Below, piece after piece: positions 50,198 through 62,100 of a stretch of 64,000 nt of DNA. Source of the stretch: Mansonella perstans (taxonomy: Eukaryota > Nematoda > Chromadorea > Rhabditida > Onchocercidae). Each line of letters opens with the position of its first letter. Position 1 is the first letter of the stretch. Both the position numbers and the translations under genes were made by a program. The notes below the pieces were generated by a model. That model saw only the letters and a list, made by a program, of their open reading frames with translations. It ran no database searches and was not told where the DNA came from. Location of the stretch: the NCBI GenBank assembly GCA_037074765.1, contig JBAMDO010000011.1, positions 353,712 to 417,711 on the forward strand. Reading direction: 5' to 3'.

Positions 50198-51343
50198 CAA
50201 TTCGATTGGTCATTTGATTAATCAATTCACACTATTCAATATCGCTAAAAATTAGAAAAATATTCCTGGTCATTTGATTAATCAATTCACACTATTCAAT
50301 AGATCAATTAAATCGCTAAAAATTAGAAAAATATTCCTGGTCATTTGATTAATTAATTCATACTATTCAAATAGATCAATTAAATCGCTAAAAATTAGAA
50401 AAGTATTTCTGGTCATTTGATTAATTAATTCACACTATTCAAATAGATCAATTAAATCGCTAAAAATTAGAAAAGTATTTCTGGTCATTTGATTAATTAA
50501 TTCACACTATTCAAATAGATCGATTAAATCGCTAAAATTAGAAAAGTATTCTGGTCATTTGATTAATTAATTCACACTGTTCAAATAGATCAATTAAATC
50601 GCTAAAAATTAGAAAAGTATTCCTGGTCATTTGATTAATTAATTCACACTATTCAAATAGATCAATTAAATCGCTAAAAATTAGAAAAGTATTTCTGGTC
50701 ATTTGATTAATTAATTCACACTATTCAAATAGGTCAATTAAATCGCTAAAAATTCGAAAAGTATTCCTGGTCATTTGATTAATTAATTCACACTATTCAA
50801 ATAGATCAATTAAATCGCTAAAAATTAGAAAAGTATTTCTGGTCATTTGATTAATTAATTCACACTATTCAAATAGATCAATTAAATCGCTAAAAATTAG
50901 AAAAGTATTCCTGGTCATTTGATTAATTAATTCACACTGTTCAAATAGATCAATTAAATCGCTAAAAATTAGAAAAGTATTCCTGGTCATTTGATTAATT
51001 AATTCACACTATTCAAATAGATCAATTAAATCGCTAAAAATTAGAAAAGTATTTCTGGTCATTTGATTAATTAATTCACACTATTCAAATAGATCAATTA
51101 AATCGCTAAAAATTAGAAAAGTATTCCTGGTCATTTGATTAATTAATTCACACTATTCAAATAGATCAATTAAATCGCTAAAAATTAGAAAAGTATTCCT
51201 GGTCATTTGATTAATTAATTCACACTATTCAAATAGATCAATTAAATCGCTAAAAATTAGAAAAGTATTCCTGGTCATTTGATTAATTAATTCACACTAT
51301 TCAAATAGATCAATTAAATCGCTAAAAATTCGAAACGTATTCC
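50198..51343 (+). repeat. 72-bp minisatellite array, about 16 copies
   Basis: A unit beginning CTGGTCATTTGATTAATTAA recurs at 50266, 50337, 50409, 50481, 50551, 50623, 50695, 50767, 50839, 50911, 50983, 51055, 51127, 51199 and 51271. Spacing is 72 in nearly every case (71, 70 otherwise). A shorter, diverged copy starts near 50198. Copies differ at a few positions only (C/T before CTGG, one A/G in CACACTATTC, occasional AATTCG). Each unit carries TTAATTAA inside TTGATTAATTAATTC. The edges are sharp. It lies between the ALC1-like and YEATS genes. Confidence 0.95.
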
Positions 51344-52615
51344 AGAAGAAAAATGTTCTTTTAAGTGTTTTTTTCTTTTTATAGTTGTTAACAGAATTTT
51401 ATGTGCTCAGGTGATACGTCTTTACTACCTCTTCCTGGAAAGGATATTATTAATTAGGCAAACATATCCATTTATTTTGTCTTCTGGCCTTAATTACTTT
51501 TCGAGATAAAGTTTTTCAATCATTTTTATTTATCCTTTCATTACTATCATAAAATAATCGAAATGATATTCGATTATCATTTGCCATTTTTTCATTTTTT
51601 AAATTTCATTACAAGAACCAACTAGATTTAACAATTTCGTATATTTACCGCCATTTCTAAAATCTTTCATGAATTCAAATTCCGCTTAGTGATAATGGTG
51701 GATTGATAATTAATGGAAGTGGAAGTGGTTTGGGGGAGAAGTGGGTGAATTTATTTTATTATCACTTCATAATTATCGATGGATTGTACTTTTTATTTTT
51801 ATCACTATCCTACTTTGTAATCTTGTTTTTTTCTTTTCTCCTCTTTCCCATCTTCTATTTAAGTCCTTTCTAAAATTCACTGTTTTCATACCTGTCATTT
51901 CATTCAATACACTAATACCTGTCATTTGTTACTATTTTTTATTTCTACTCTTATTCTCTCTTTGATTACTTTTCTATTTGATTTTGATTTTTTCTCTTTT
52001 TTTTTTTGACAGCTAATCGTTAAAAATCTTTTGAATTTATTGATTGTTTAATTAAAAATAACTATAAATGATAGGAAAATTGTGACTACTGATAGAGATA
52101 TCTTTTTAGAATTGATATTCGAGAAGATTGTTAAGAAATGCTTAATGATTTGTTTCATTGATTGATCGATTGACCGACTGATTGGATTTCACTGATTGCT
52201 AAACAAAAAAGTGCATAGGGATTGGTATTGTTTATTTTGACCGATCGGATTGATTGATTGATCGATTGATTGATTGATTGATCGATCGACTGATTGGATT
52301 TCACTGATTACTAAACAAAAAGGCGCATAGGGATTGATATTGTTTATTTAATGTCAAATGTGAATGGCTTTATTTAAAACAATATATCTGTCAATGAATA
52401 ACATGGCTATTGTTCATATGATATTATGATATTTTTGAAATCAAATAATTTTCTGGTAATTTTTATTACTCTTGTTTGAAAGAAATTTTCGGAAATTTTG
52501 ATTTTTCCGTTCTTTTTTTCTAACTTTTCAGAATACTCACAGTTTTTTTTTTCAGTTTTCTGGCGTGTTAAAATCATTATTAAACCGTGTACAGGTTCAT
52601 ATTTATTTTCTTCAG
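51344..52615. other. intergenic DNA upstream of the YEATS gene
   Basis: AT-rich with no gene called. The plus frame at 51741-51965 is a Phe/Leu-rich reading of T-rich DNA. A 112-bp direct duplication with GATT-rich filler lies at 52158-52352. The last 100 bases are probably the promoter of the YEATS gene. Confidence 0.55.
52158..52352 (+). repeat. 112-bp direct duplication with (GATT)n filler
   Basis: GACTGATTGGATTTCACTGATT plus a CTAAACAAAAA(A/G)G(T/C)GCATAGGGATTG block appears at 52176 and again at 52288. The copies are separated by GATTGATT/GATCGATC tetranucleotide repeats that also precede copy 1. Differences are few, so the duplication looks fairly recent. Confidence 0.8.
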
Positions 52616-52636
52616 TCCAGCTGATCACACACAAAA
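52605..52636 (+). promoter_or_regulatory. splice acceptor and short 5' leader of the YEATS gene
   Basis: TATTTTCTTCAG ends at 52615, leaving a 21-nt leader before the ATG at 52637. A second AG five bases on could be used instead. Probable spliced-leader acceptor. Confidence 0.5.
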
Positions 52637-55600
52637 ATGAGTAACGATACAAAATATTTTGTTCGTTTACGGATTGGGCATAAGTAAGTTTGTTATTCTT
52701 TGTAAAAATTACTCTTGCAAATTTTATTATAAAATTAAGTGCCAAAAAAGTTCAGAAGTTCAGATGGTATTGAAAACATTATATTAGTCATTTTATATTT
52801 GAGTATTTCTATTATTGTCATTACTTGCATACGAACGAACACTCTAAATAGATAATCGCGTTGTGACAGCATAGTCTTTATGTTCAAACTTCTAGAATAA
52901 CTTTCGTTTTGCTATATACTTATGCAGTAAAAAGACTTTCCAGTGATTTTAAACGAAGTGTACATCGCACCAGTTTTTGAGATGTGAGATGAAGTATTCA
53001 ATTTCAAACGATCCTGACCAAATCACTAAATGATTGTTGGTCAGGAAGATTGAATCGGATATGTAGTATATTTCATCTATAAGGTTGATGATACCTGATG
53101 TAGAAATTCCTGTTTCATTAACTTTCGTTCTATGTGAAACTGTCACATCGGTGTATACCATTAATGAATATTGTTCTGAAGAATGAGTTCGAATGATTAA
53201 GACAATTCTTCGTTATCTAGCATCCGTTTATCAGCTATTTGAAAATGTTTCCTCATTTCTTCACGAAAATTGTCTTCAGATCTGAAATGCTTGATCGTCC
53301 AACATCGACTGGCATGACTCATCGATGGACAGTATTCGTACATTCTTGCAGTGGAATACCGTTTACGGATCGCAGTTTTATTTCGAAGGTTAAATTTTAC
53401 TGTTGTGTGAAAATTTTCGCATACTGTACTGACGAATGAAAAGTTTTTAAAAAATAATTTCTTCCACATTGAGGGCTTAAGCTTAGAAGAAAAGATTTTT
53501 CTAAAGAACTGTTTAAGATTCAGCAATTCCTAAAACACAGAAATTTCTGCATACCAACGTGGAAATTTAGGTTTGTTAATCGCATTTCAAAAACTTCGAA
53601 AATCCAAATATCATGAGATCCCGGATTGAAACATTACAAAATCTCTTGGTGATGAAGTGTTCGAGATAATCGCTGTTTTCAGGTTGTGTTTGAATTGCAT
53701 CCCGACTTTTCATCTCCACGACGAGTTATAAAGGAACCTCCTTTTGAAGTGAACGAATTGGGTTATGGCGGATTTTCTATTCCAATTCATATCACTTTTA
53801 CAGGCGCAAGCAAAGTCTATAAGCTAACATATGACATGAATCTCGTATTAGGTATGTGTCATTTGTCGGTTTTGGTTTTTCAGAAAAATTGGACTGAAGT
53901 TTTGGAAAAATTAGATCATTTCTCTTCCAGCAACTATATCAATTTGAATTCTGAAGAGAACTCCTCCAAAATGCCCTTTGCAGAGAAATACAACGAACAG
54001 TCCATTACTCAGACCATTGAAATGAAACAGCCATCTTCATCGTTTCGAGAACTGATTCTGAAATATGGTGGAGCTAAAAAGGATTCCGATAAGCGAAAGG
54101 AAAAGCATCGGTTACGAAAAGTAACAACAAGTTCGTCAGAGGAACCGGCTCCAAAGAGGGAAAAAGTGGAGGAGAAAAGCCGGTCTGGGAGCAATCCGCC
54201 TTTAAGTAAATTAAAAATCCCGCGAGCTCTTGTTAATGTTGAAAAAAAACAGAAAAATTGTAAAGTAAGCATTTTGATTCGCTGTTTGCTAGAATTTGAT
54301 TCCGGCAAGCATTTTTACTCTCACTCTACTTCTCTGATGTTTAAGTAAGTAGTGGAAAAGACATTTTACTGTGATGCGATTGATGTTTTCCTACAACAGC
54401 AGAGAGGAAGGAATTCTGAGAGATTATATTTGAGCGAGATATTTTTGGTTCTTTTTCATTTTTAAAGCATTTTAAAATTAATTTTCGTGGATTTTTTTTC
54501 TATGGAATTCTTGTAGATTTAAATATCATAAACATTTTTGAAAGTTATCTCAATCTTAATGGGCATCTCATGCAATTATTATTATTATTATTTAGTCCAC
54601 TTTATCTGAAAATACCGCAAATGTACCAAAATCGGCAGTTCTCGCAGAAACCAAAGTATCATCGAATAATGAAACAAAAGCAGCTGTCCAACCAGAAGTA
54701 AAACATACAGAGGCAACAGGTTCGGAACCAACAATATCAGCCGAACCAAATTGTTTGGACTCGGAAACTTCGAAAATCACCACATTCGGTGCAGAAAATA
54801 CAATTTCAGTGACTCCGACCCTTGAAAGCGATTGCATGGTATCATTTTATATATTAAAAATTTATTGTGAACATTTGCTGTGCCGGAGATTTACCTTTCA
54901 TATTGATATTTGTATCGTTATCTTCCACTGTTGGGAAGGCATTTTACATTTTTCAGCTATGTAATTTGTAAGAAAAACATCACTAATCTGTTTCGACATC
55001 AGTGGTGTTGACTGTTTTTACAGTTCACACTGTTAAATTGTCTTTTTATGCCTGATCTTGATAAATTTATTTACAGAATAATGCCTTTTAAAAATATAAT
55101 CTTACCGAGTATGATCTATTGGTTCTTAAGTTTCGTGTATTGGGGAGCTTTTATGAGTCGCTAAGAAAGATAAAGAATGAAACCGTTGTAGAATTAAATA
55201 AGAAATTTTCTTGATCGAAGCAAGAAATATTTTATCTCTTACTTGTAAATGAGATTGCTGTTTGCATTATATATAGAAGCACCATCACTTAACTGATTAG
55301 ATTGTTCAAAATAATTAAGCTTTACATCTTTTTCTTACCGTCCGGGTGATCGTCTAGTTTTGTTACTGTAACTTTTCATTTTATATCAGTTTTAATGAGT
55401 GAAACTTTCTAAATAATGTTTTTGAGTCATTAATAAACTTCGCTTGTAAGAATAAAACTATGAATAAACATTTGTGATGATTATTTAGTGAGTTCCAAAA
55501 ATCAAAAACTTATGAAATACTTGGTGTTTTGATTAAGTTTGATATTTTTAGACTGAAAAACAATATGGTTTTGAATTTTTGGTTCGATTGCAGAAAAAGC

Positions 55601-55791
55601 TGATGACATTGAAAGATCCAGATAAAATGTTAGCAGTTGTAAATACTCTGTTAGCACCTACATCATCCGGTACGACTCTGCCATCGGGTTTGTTCTTAAC
55701 CGACAACAATCTATTATCGTTCGATATTTGCAAGTTAAATTCATCACTCATCGGTAAATTAGGTGAAATTTGTTTCGGAAACACCGTCTAA
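52637..55791 (+). CDS. AF9/ENL-like protein with YEATS and AHD domains
   Basis: Five exons: 52637-52683, 53280-53388, 53683-54264, 54596-54838, 55552-55791, all in phase, giving about 406 residues. The family reads acylated histone lysines through YEATS and recruits elongation or DOT1L-type partners through the C-terminal AHD (ANC1 homology) domain. YEATS (about 4-125) shows MTHRWTVFVH, VVFELHPDFSSPRRVIKEPP, LGYGGFSIPIHITF and YKLTYDMNLVL. A Lys/Arg/Ser-rich middle (about 145-245) and an acidic, Thr/Ser-rich segment (247-327) look disordered. The AHD (328-406) has FLVRLQKKLMTLKDPDKM and LLSFDICKLNSSLIGKL. It is shorter than human AF9 (568). A 32-nt GTATGT...TTTTCAG string inside exon 3 resembles an intron, but removing it brings an early stop, so it is read as coding. 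In C. elegans the AF9/ENL-type relative is a single YEATS gene distinct from gfl-1 (recollection). Confidence 0.9.
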
Positions 55792-58700
55792 ATATGAATT
55801 TTAGTTGAAAATTTGAATCAAATCTTTGAATCGATTTAAAGTTTGAATTGTATTTAATTAGAACAGCACTATTTTTTGGCGGAGTTTTACTCCATGATTT
55901 CTTGGTCCAGTTTTTGAATCATTCTTATTTATCATTTTTCGTTAATTTCCTAATATATGATCTTTAATTTCTTATTATGATATGATGTTTTTAATAGGTG
56001 TACGTTCAATATTTTACTCATTTAAGTGAGGGTTTATAATTGTTTTACAAACCTTTGTATCATTCCGACTTTTTTCTCGTTCTCTTGTTTGCATATTCAT
56101 TTATTCATATTGTAGTCTTAATTCTAGTGTGGTTATCAGCCTTCTTAGATAGTTATTTAATAATAAATGATAGTTTAGTTTTAGTTCTCTTAAAATTCTC
56201 TATTTTTGATATATTAGCTTCTGATATTTTTTCGTATTTCAACTCCATCAGTTATTCGGGACTTAGATGCTAAGATCGTCTAAATATCCAAGCATTCAGT
56301 GATTCTCCTTCAAAATTGTGTAAATGTAGACCAAATACGATTCTCTGTTTGGTAGACCTCTCTGAAATAATAGCTATGTGATTTACACTGGACTTTCTTT
56401 TTCCAAGCTGTGTATGAGAAATACGAACTTTTTGTTTCGATAAATATGGAAATTTGAATTTTAGGTTTTGAACTCTTCCGTTGCACCAATTTTTAGCTAA
56501 TAAGAAAAAGAAAGCACTTTTATTATAAAATATTTACTGTTGCCATATTTATATGACATTTTCACTGTATGTATATAATGTATTTACTTTTATTGATAAA
56601 AAAAAATGATAATATTTTTTATATGTATCTGTTGCCTTTTATTAATTGATTTTCGAATTGTTTTTTTTCTCTTTCAAATATGTGTGGTCTTCTCGGTAAT
56701 GCCCAAAATCGATTTTAATTTTTAATTGAAATTTGATTTTTTGAAATCTACTTAAACTAGAAACTTCATTAAATCATAACAGCTAAAGTAAGTTGAGATA
56801 AGGTCTTAAAAAAGTAAGAGAAAGCGTTGGGAGCAAATTCATATATTTTTGGATTTCAATTTTTGAAATATATTCAACTAGAAAGAGAATAAATCGATAT
56901 GAATTGGCGAGTTTACCTCGAGTTTCATATGATTTCATTTCATTAAGTAAAAATTTACACTGAAATTGTGTGATTAATTGATTTAATTTAAACAAGTATA
57001 GAATCAATGAATATTTATCGTACATCAAGTGTCATATAAAATTCAAAAAGTTTGTTCAGATATCTAAGGTAGTGATTCTCAACTATTTCTTGACCACTAA
57101 CTACTTTGGTTCTTTTACTCAAAGCAGGAATCACAAGTTTCAGAAACAATGTATGCTGTTCATTTGGGAATAAACTTTAATCGAGATTTTTAACATATTA
57201 ATTGGACATAGAGTAACATTAAAAGAAACATCAACGAATGCATAACATAGAAAACAGGCAACCCTTGCAATTTTTCTACTCGCGGTTACCGTTTTCTTGG
57301 ATCACTGGTTGAGAAACAATCATCCTTCTTTCCGATCACTGGTTGTTCTTATTGCGCTTATTTCAATCTTCACAAATTCCCGTCTTATTGGCTTTAGATA
57401 TGGATTTGTATTAATTTCTTATCAATGATAAAATAATTGTGAACAACTTGTTTATTCTTAGTATGATATTAATTTGAATGATGATGAAAGTTGTTATTTT
57501 TTCGGAATTAATGCATCTCAGTGAGTAAATTTCAACAAATAATCAATAGTAAAAGATTTCAAAAAAAAAAAAGAAATAGATATCTCCATAAGGGAAATTA
57601 TTATGATATTTATTATCAGTATGAGAAGTTCTAAAACAGTAGGAATTGTAAGAAAGAAAGATTTGATAAGCTTGGCAGTAATGCTAAGCTTCTTCCGGAT
57701 GAGTGGATGGAATTGGATGAATGTTTATTTGATTGAAATATCCAAGTTATCCAGTGAATATTTCTCATTCATAATAATCTCATAATTTCTCTTTTAACAG
57801 TAATATTCTTGGTGAAATTTCAGTATGAAATAAGCAAGGAAAGGCAGATATAGATTAATAAAAATAAATAAATATAAATATGTATGTGTAAAGTACGCGT
57901 GGGAGGAATATAAATATTTAAAGCCAAATAATATAGGCAGGCAACATTCCAGGACAATTCTATTTAAACCGGAACAATTACGCTTAACTGCCATATTCCA
58001 CTTCCAAAAGTAATGCATATCCTTTTTTTTCAAATGTCTTTTATTGATTCTGTCTTTATATCATTTTTTTTTTTTTTTTTAATATATGGATTTTAAGGAT
58101 GAATAAATACTAACAGCATGCTATAAATTTATTTCCCTTACTTTTCCACTTTATGATTGAAGTAATAAAGTAATGACTTCATAACTTCATAGGTTTCTCG
58201 ATTGGCTCCAATTAAAATTCATTTTATCAAACGTAATTCTGAAATTACAATTTCATCTTAAGAGATTTTCTTCACCTGATTTATTTTGATTATTTTTATT
58301 AACTGTCATAATAGAAAATTATTTAGTTCGATAATTAAAAGATAAAATTTTAACTCTTTCATAAAATGCTATTTTATTTGCTTACTACTTTTAATTTATT
58401 AGAATTTATTATAGTTATTGTTATTACTATTATTAAAGATGATGATATGATTTTACCGCAGTAATTTGATTTCGATACTTGTATTATTGTTTTAGGCTTG
58501 ATTTATTTGTCATACAACAAATACTTAGTTTCACATTTTGTTATTTGCCTTACTTTCCTGTTTACCATTTTAACCTCAGTTTAATTCAACCATAAATTAC
58601 TGCCAGTTTAGTTTCTTTTATTGCATTTTCCTATCTTTTAATCTTCAGGACAAAAAATTCATTTAATATTTTGCAGAAAGTAATAGTAGCATATATCATC

Positions 58701-59037
58701 AGTAATTTCTTCCACTTCTTGCTGTTCCGAAACATTCCATGATTTCACGGATTACTTGGATTTCAATTTTAGCTACTCAATTTGAAATAACTAAATGTGA
58801 CTTTTAAGAAAATTTCAATGTCAAATTTAAGGCAAATTGTTTTTAGAAATATATGATATCCATTTAATACAATTTATTGTATGAAAAAAAACTAATGAAA
58901 CAATTACAAGAATTGATTTCTATCCTTTCTTCAAAAAAATAAATGATAGTTTTAATTATTTCTATCGATTATGTGGTTAATTATTGATTAATGATCGTTA
59001 TTTCGCTAAGAATTTGAAAATTCAGCATTTTTTTCAG
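55792..59037. other. intergenic region between the YEATS gene and trp-4
   Basis: No gene is supported. Short frames at 56040-56273, 56783-57028 (minus), 57603-57785 and 57794-58033 (minus) are hydrophobic or aromatic chance readings without motifs. A possible hAT-like element lies at 57070-57321. Confidence 0.6.
57070..57321. mobile_element. possible nonautonomous hAT-like element remnant
   Basis: The left end TAGTGATTCTCAACTATTTC resembles the hAT-type terminal CAGTGRTTCTCAAC. The right end, GGATCACTGGTTGAGAAACA, carries the inverse core GTTGAGAA. The interval of about 250 bp is less AT-rich than its flanks and has no transposase. The inverted match beyond the 8-base TTCTCAAC core is imperfect, and I could not find a convincing 8-bp target-site duplication. 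Confidence 0.35.
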
Positions 59038-59124
59038 GATTCTTCTGAAGTTATTTATTAAATTTTTTGAAAATATTTCTGGCTTTTTTCATTGCTACAT
59101 TTTCCCGCAAACTTTTTGAATTTT
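59038..59124 (+). promoter_or_regulatory. 5' leader of trp-4 after a splice acceptor
   Basis: TTTTTTTCAG ends at 59037, then 87 bases lead to the ATG at 59125. The acceptor could take a spliced leader or an upstream exon. Confidence 0.4.
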
Positions 59125-62100
59125 ATGGCGGAGCCAAATGATGATATTATTACACCACGGTTACGTGGTGGTATTCTAGCTTCTGCATTAGCTGATTTAC
59201 AAAGATATAATGATGTCACAATCCATTGCAATAATAAAGTTGGGAGAAATCAGATTCCACAATTGAGAACAAATCGGAGTGGAGAATTTCATTCAAGATC
59301 ATTCTTAACTGATGCTACAAATAAAACCAGAGATGAAGAAATTATTCCTCGGCTTACTTCTCCTTACAGTTCTTCTCTATCAAATTATCATGGCATAATT
59401 GGTACCGCTTTACGAAATGAAATTTCAACCGGTAGAAGTGTCTACATTCCATCACAATACGAACAACAATTTCTTGCATCTAAAAGACCTATTTTATTAA
59501 GTGATCATAAACAATCATCTTTGACAAGTTTATTAAATACCAATGAATTTTCTTTGCAATCAGGAGATATCGGACGACATAATGGAAATAAACGTGGAAT
59601 GATTAGGAAATGGTTACAGGATACCGCCAAATCAACACCGGATTTGAGTGGTAAAACAGAAATTGCTAATGCATTAGTTAGCCCACGTGATGGAATGCTG
59701 GGATTACTTTTAAAAAAGAAAGCAAGATCTGACCATGCGCAAACAAATGAATTAACAAATAGTCTTTCATATTCCAGCCCGGATGCCATAAACAGTGAAA
59801 CAAATTCAACTTTCAAAGGATCTCAGATATCGAGGAACAATCAGTCAATATTAAACTTGAAAATTCATGGAGGAAATGATGATAAACACTTACCATTGGA
59901 AGATCCCGATGACAACTCAATCAATCTATCCCAGAAGTCTGCGGAAAGTATATTTTCTAAAGCGGATAAAATGAAATGTTCAATTCAGAAGAGCACATCT
60001 ATTGAATCTAAAAGTTCAAGTGCCACTGTAAAATTATTAGCTAATGAAGATGAAAACGGCAAAAGTCCGTCATCCAGGGTAAATTGAAAGTTATAAATTC
60101 GAAAATTATTAAAAAATTCTTCAATCTCTCTTCAAATTTCATTGATTTTAGAAACTTTTCGTTAATTTGGCTATTAAATTCAATTAGCTAATTTTGTGCT
60201 AAATAATTTTCAAAATTTGTAGCTTTTATCGCATGCAGTGAATGGTGAATGGGCAGAAATGGAGCATATTTTAAACACTGAGGAAAATCTCGACCTTACA
60301 CTTAAAGACTCAGTAAGTTGGACTTCAAAAACAAAATATGAAATAAAAATTGGGATTTTTCCTTAATTTTTGGTAAAAATTAGCAGTAGAATTTCTTTCA
60401 TTCAATTTTAAAATATTTGAAATTGCAATTGACATTTGAAAAACTGCTTTCACATCAGATGGGCAATACTATTGTGAAAAAACAAAAGCGTAATTGGAAT
60501 ATTTTCTAAATTATACTTCATCTTTTTCAATCAAATATATTGCAAATTGCTTTCAACTGCATCTCATTTTTACTTTACATTTTCGAATTTTCTTTTTTTT
60601 TGAAAAAATTTATTTTTAAGCAAACTTTTCCATATACCTTCCCACTTAAGTTATCCCGAATTGCACGAGCAACAGCTTTATGACTGCTTTCGTTGCTTCC
60701 TTTCCTTTGCAATATAATTGCCCAACAAATAAAAAATAATTACCCTTTCCATTTCCTGGAAAATTGCATCCAATAACTTAACCAAATGCCTAGTTACTAT
60801 GAAAAATTGCAAAGCAAAAAGATCGCTAAAATAAAATTAAATTTAAAATTATCGAAAAATTTACCAACTGTTGAAAAATATTACAAATTGTTTACAGTCA
60901 TAACATTTCTAATATTGTTTGATCGTAGAGAAATTGCTACTTCATTACTTACTTTGCCACTTTACTATATCCATTCTGTTTTTCTAGGAAAAAATCCACA
61001 AATCAATGATGCGTACCAGAAAAAAAGATTCGATAAAGTTATGAGAAAAAAACGAGTAGAAATTAAGAAAAGAGAAAGGATATAATTCCTTCAAAAAAGA
61101 ACACTTTTTTCCATTCTGAAAGCTTGAAATAAAAAATTCTGGAAAAAAATAAATGTTCATATATGTTCCTTTAAAATTTTTGCTTCACTACGATTATTTC
61201 AGCTCGGTCACACAGTTTTGTTGCATGCAATCAAAAGTTGTGATATTTCGCTCATCAGTAAATTGCTCACTCGTGAAGCACCTGTTGATACAATAACAGA
61301 AGTTTGCATTAAATAGAAATTTCCAAAATAAACTTATGAAAACTTTGACATAACAATAAAAATTAAAATTTAGTTCAGTGAGAAAAAATTCCAGTTAAAT
61401 TTTAGTTTAAAAGAAAAAATTTCATTATTATGCCAAAAGTTATTTCGAAAAATTGAAACAACTGAAAGTAAGTAAAAATGTAAGTAGTTAAGAGTATACG
61501 AGAATCTATCAATGAAAAGTTTAAGAACGAAAGTATTTAAAAGATAGTCTTTTAAATTTGATTAAAGCTTTAAAAAGATTAATAAATAATTCAAATTTCA
61601 TTTATTTGTTCCATATGTTTGCTTTGCTTACTTATTAAACACTTTAAGGTTTTTGTACATTCTTACTTACTGAAAAATATTTCACTTTTTTCATTTCAAA
61701 TTTCAATTAATTGCCAAAAAGATGTGTGTTTTATTTGAGAATGGACAAACGATCGCACATATCGCAGCACTGTATGCGGATGAGGCAATGATACGATATC
61801 TATTGGCTTCTAAAATTGATTTCAAAATTGCTGAAAAAGTAAGTCAGACTATTAAGTCAAGTTTTACTTATCTAAAATCATAAGGTTATGCCACATTGCG
61901 TTTTACTTACGTTGCAGATATCTAATCAAATTCCCTTACACTTTGCATGCAGTCGTGCATATGGTCTTGAAGTAGTGCAATTATTATTGCAACACTGGGA
62001 AGAAGGTCGTCTTGCGGAAGATTCACAGAAATGCTTACCGATACATTATGCAGTAAAGTGTGGTAATATAGAAACGGCTCAGTTATTATTGGAAGTAGAA

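Noticed and set aside
50198..51343. CRISPR-like array
   Set aside because: The 72-bp units are contiguous and near-identical with no unique spacers, in a eukaryotic context. It is a minisatellite.
57603..57785. 60-codon frame with Trp and Met residues
   Set aside because: Short, hydrophobic, no acceptor or family match; chance is the simplest explanation.
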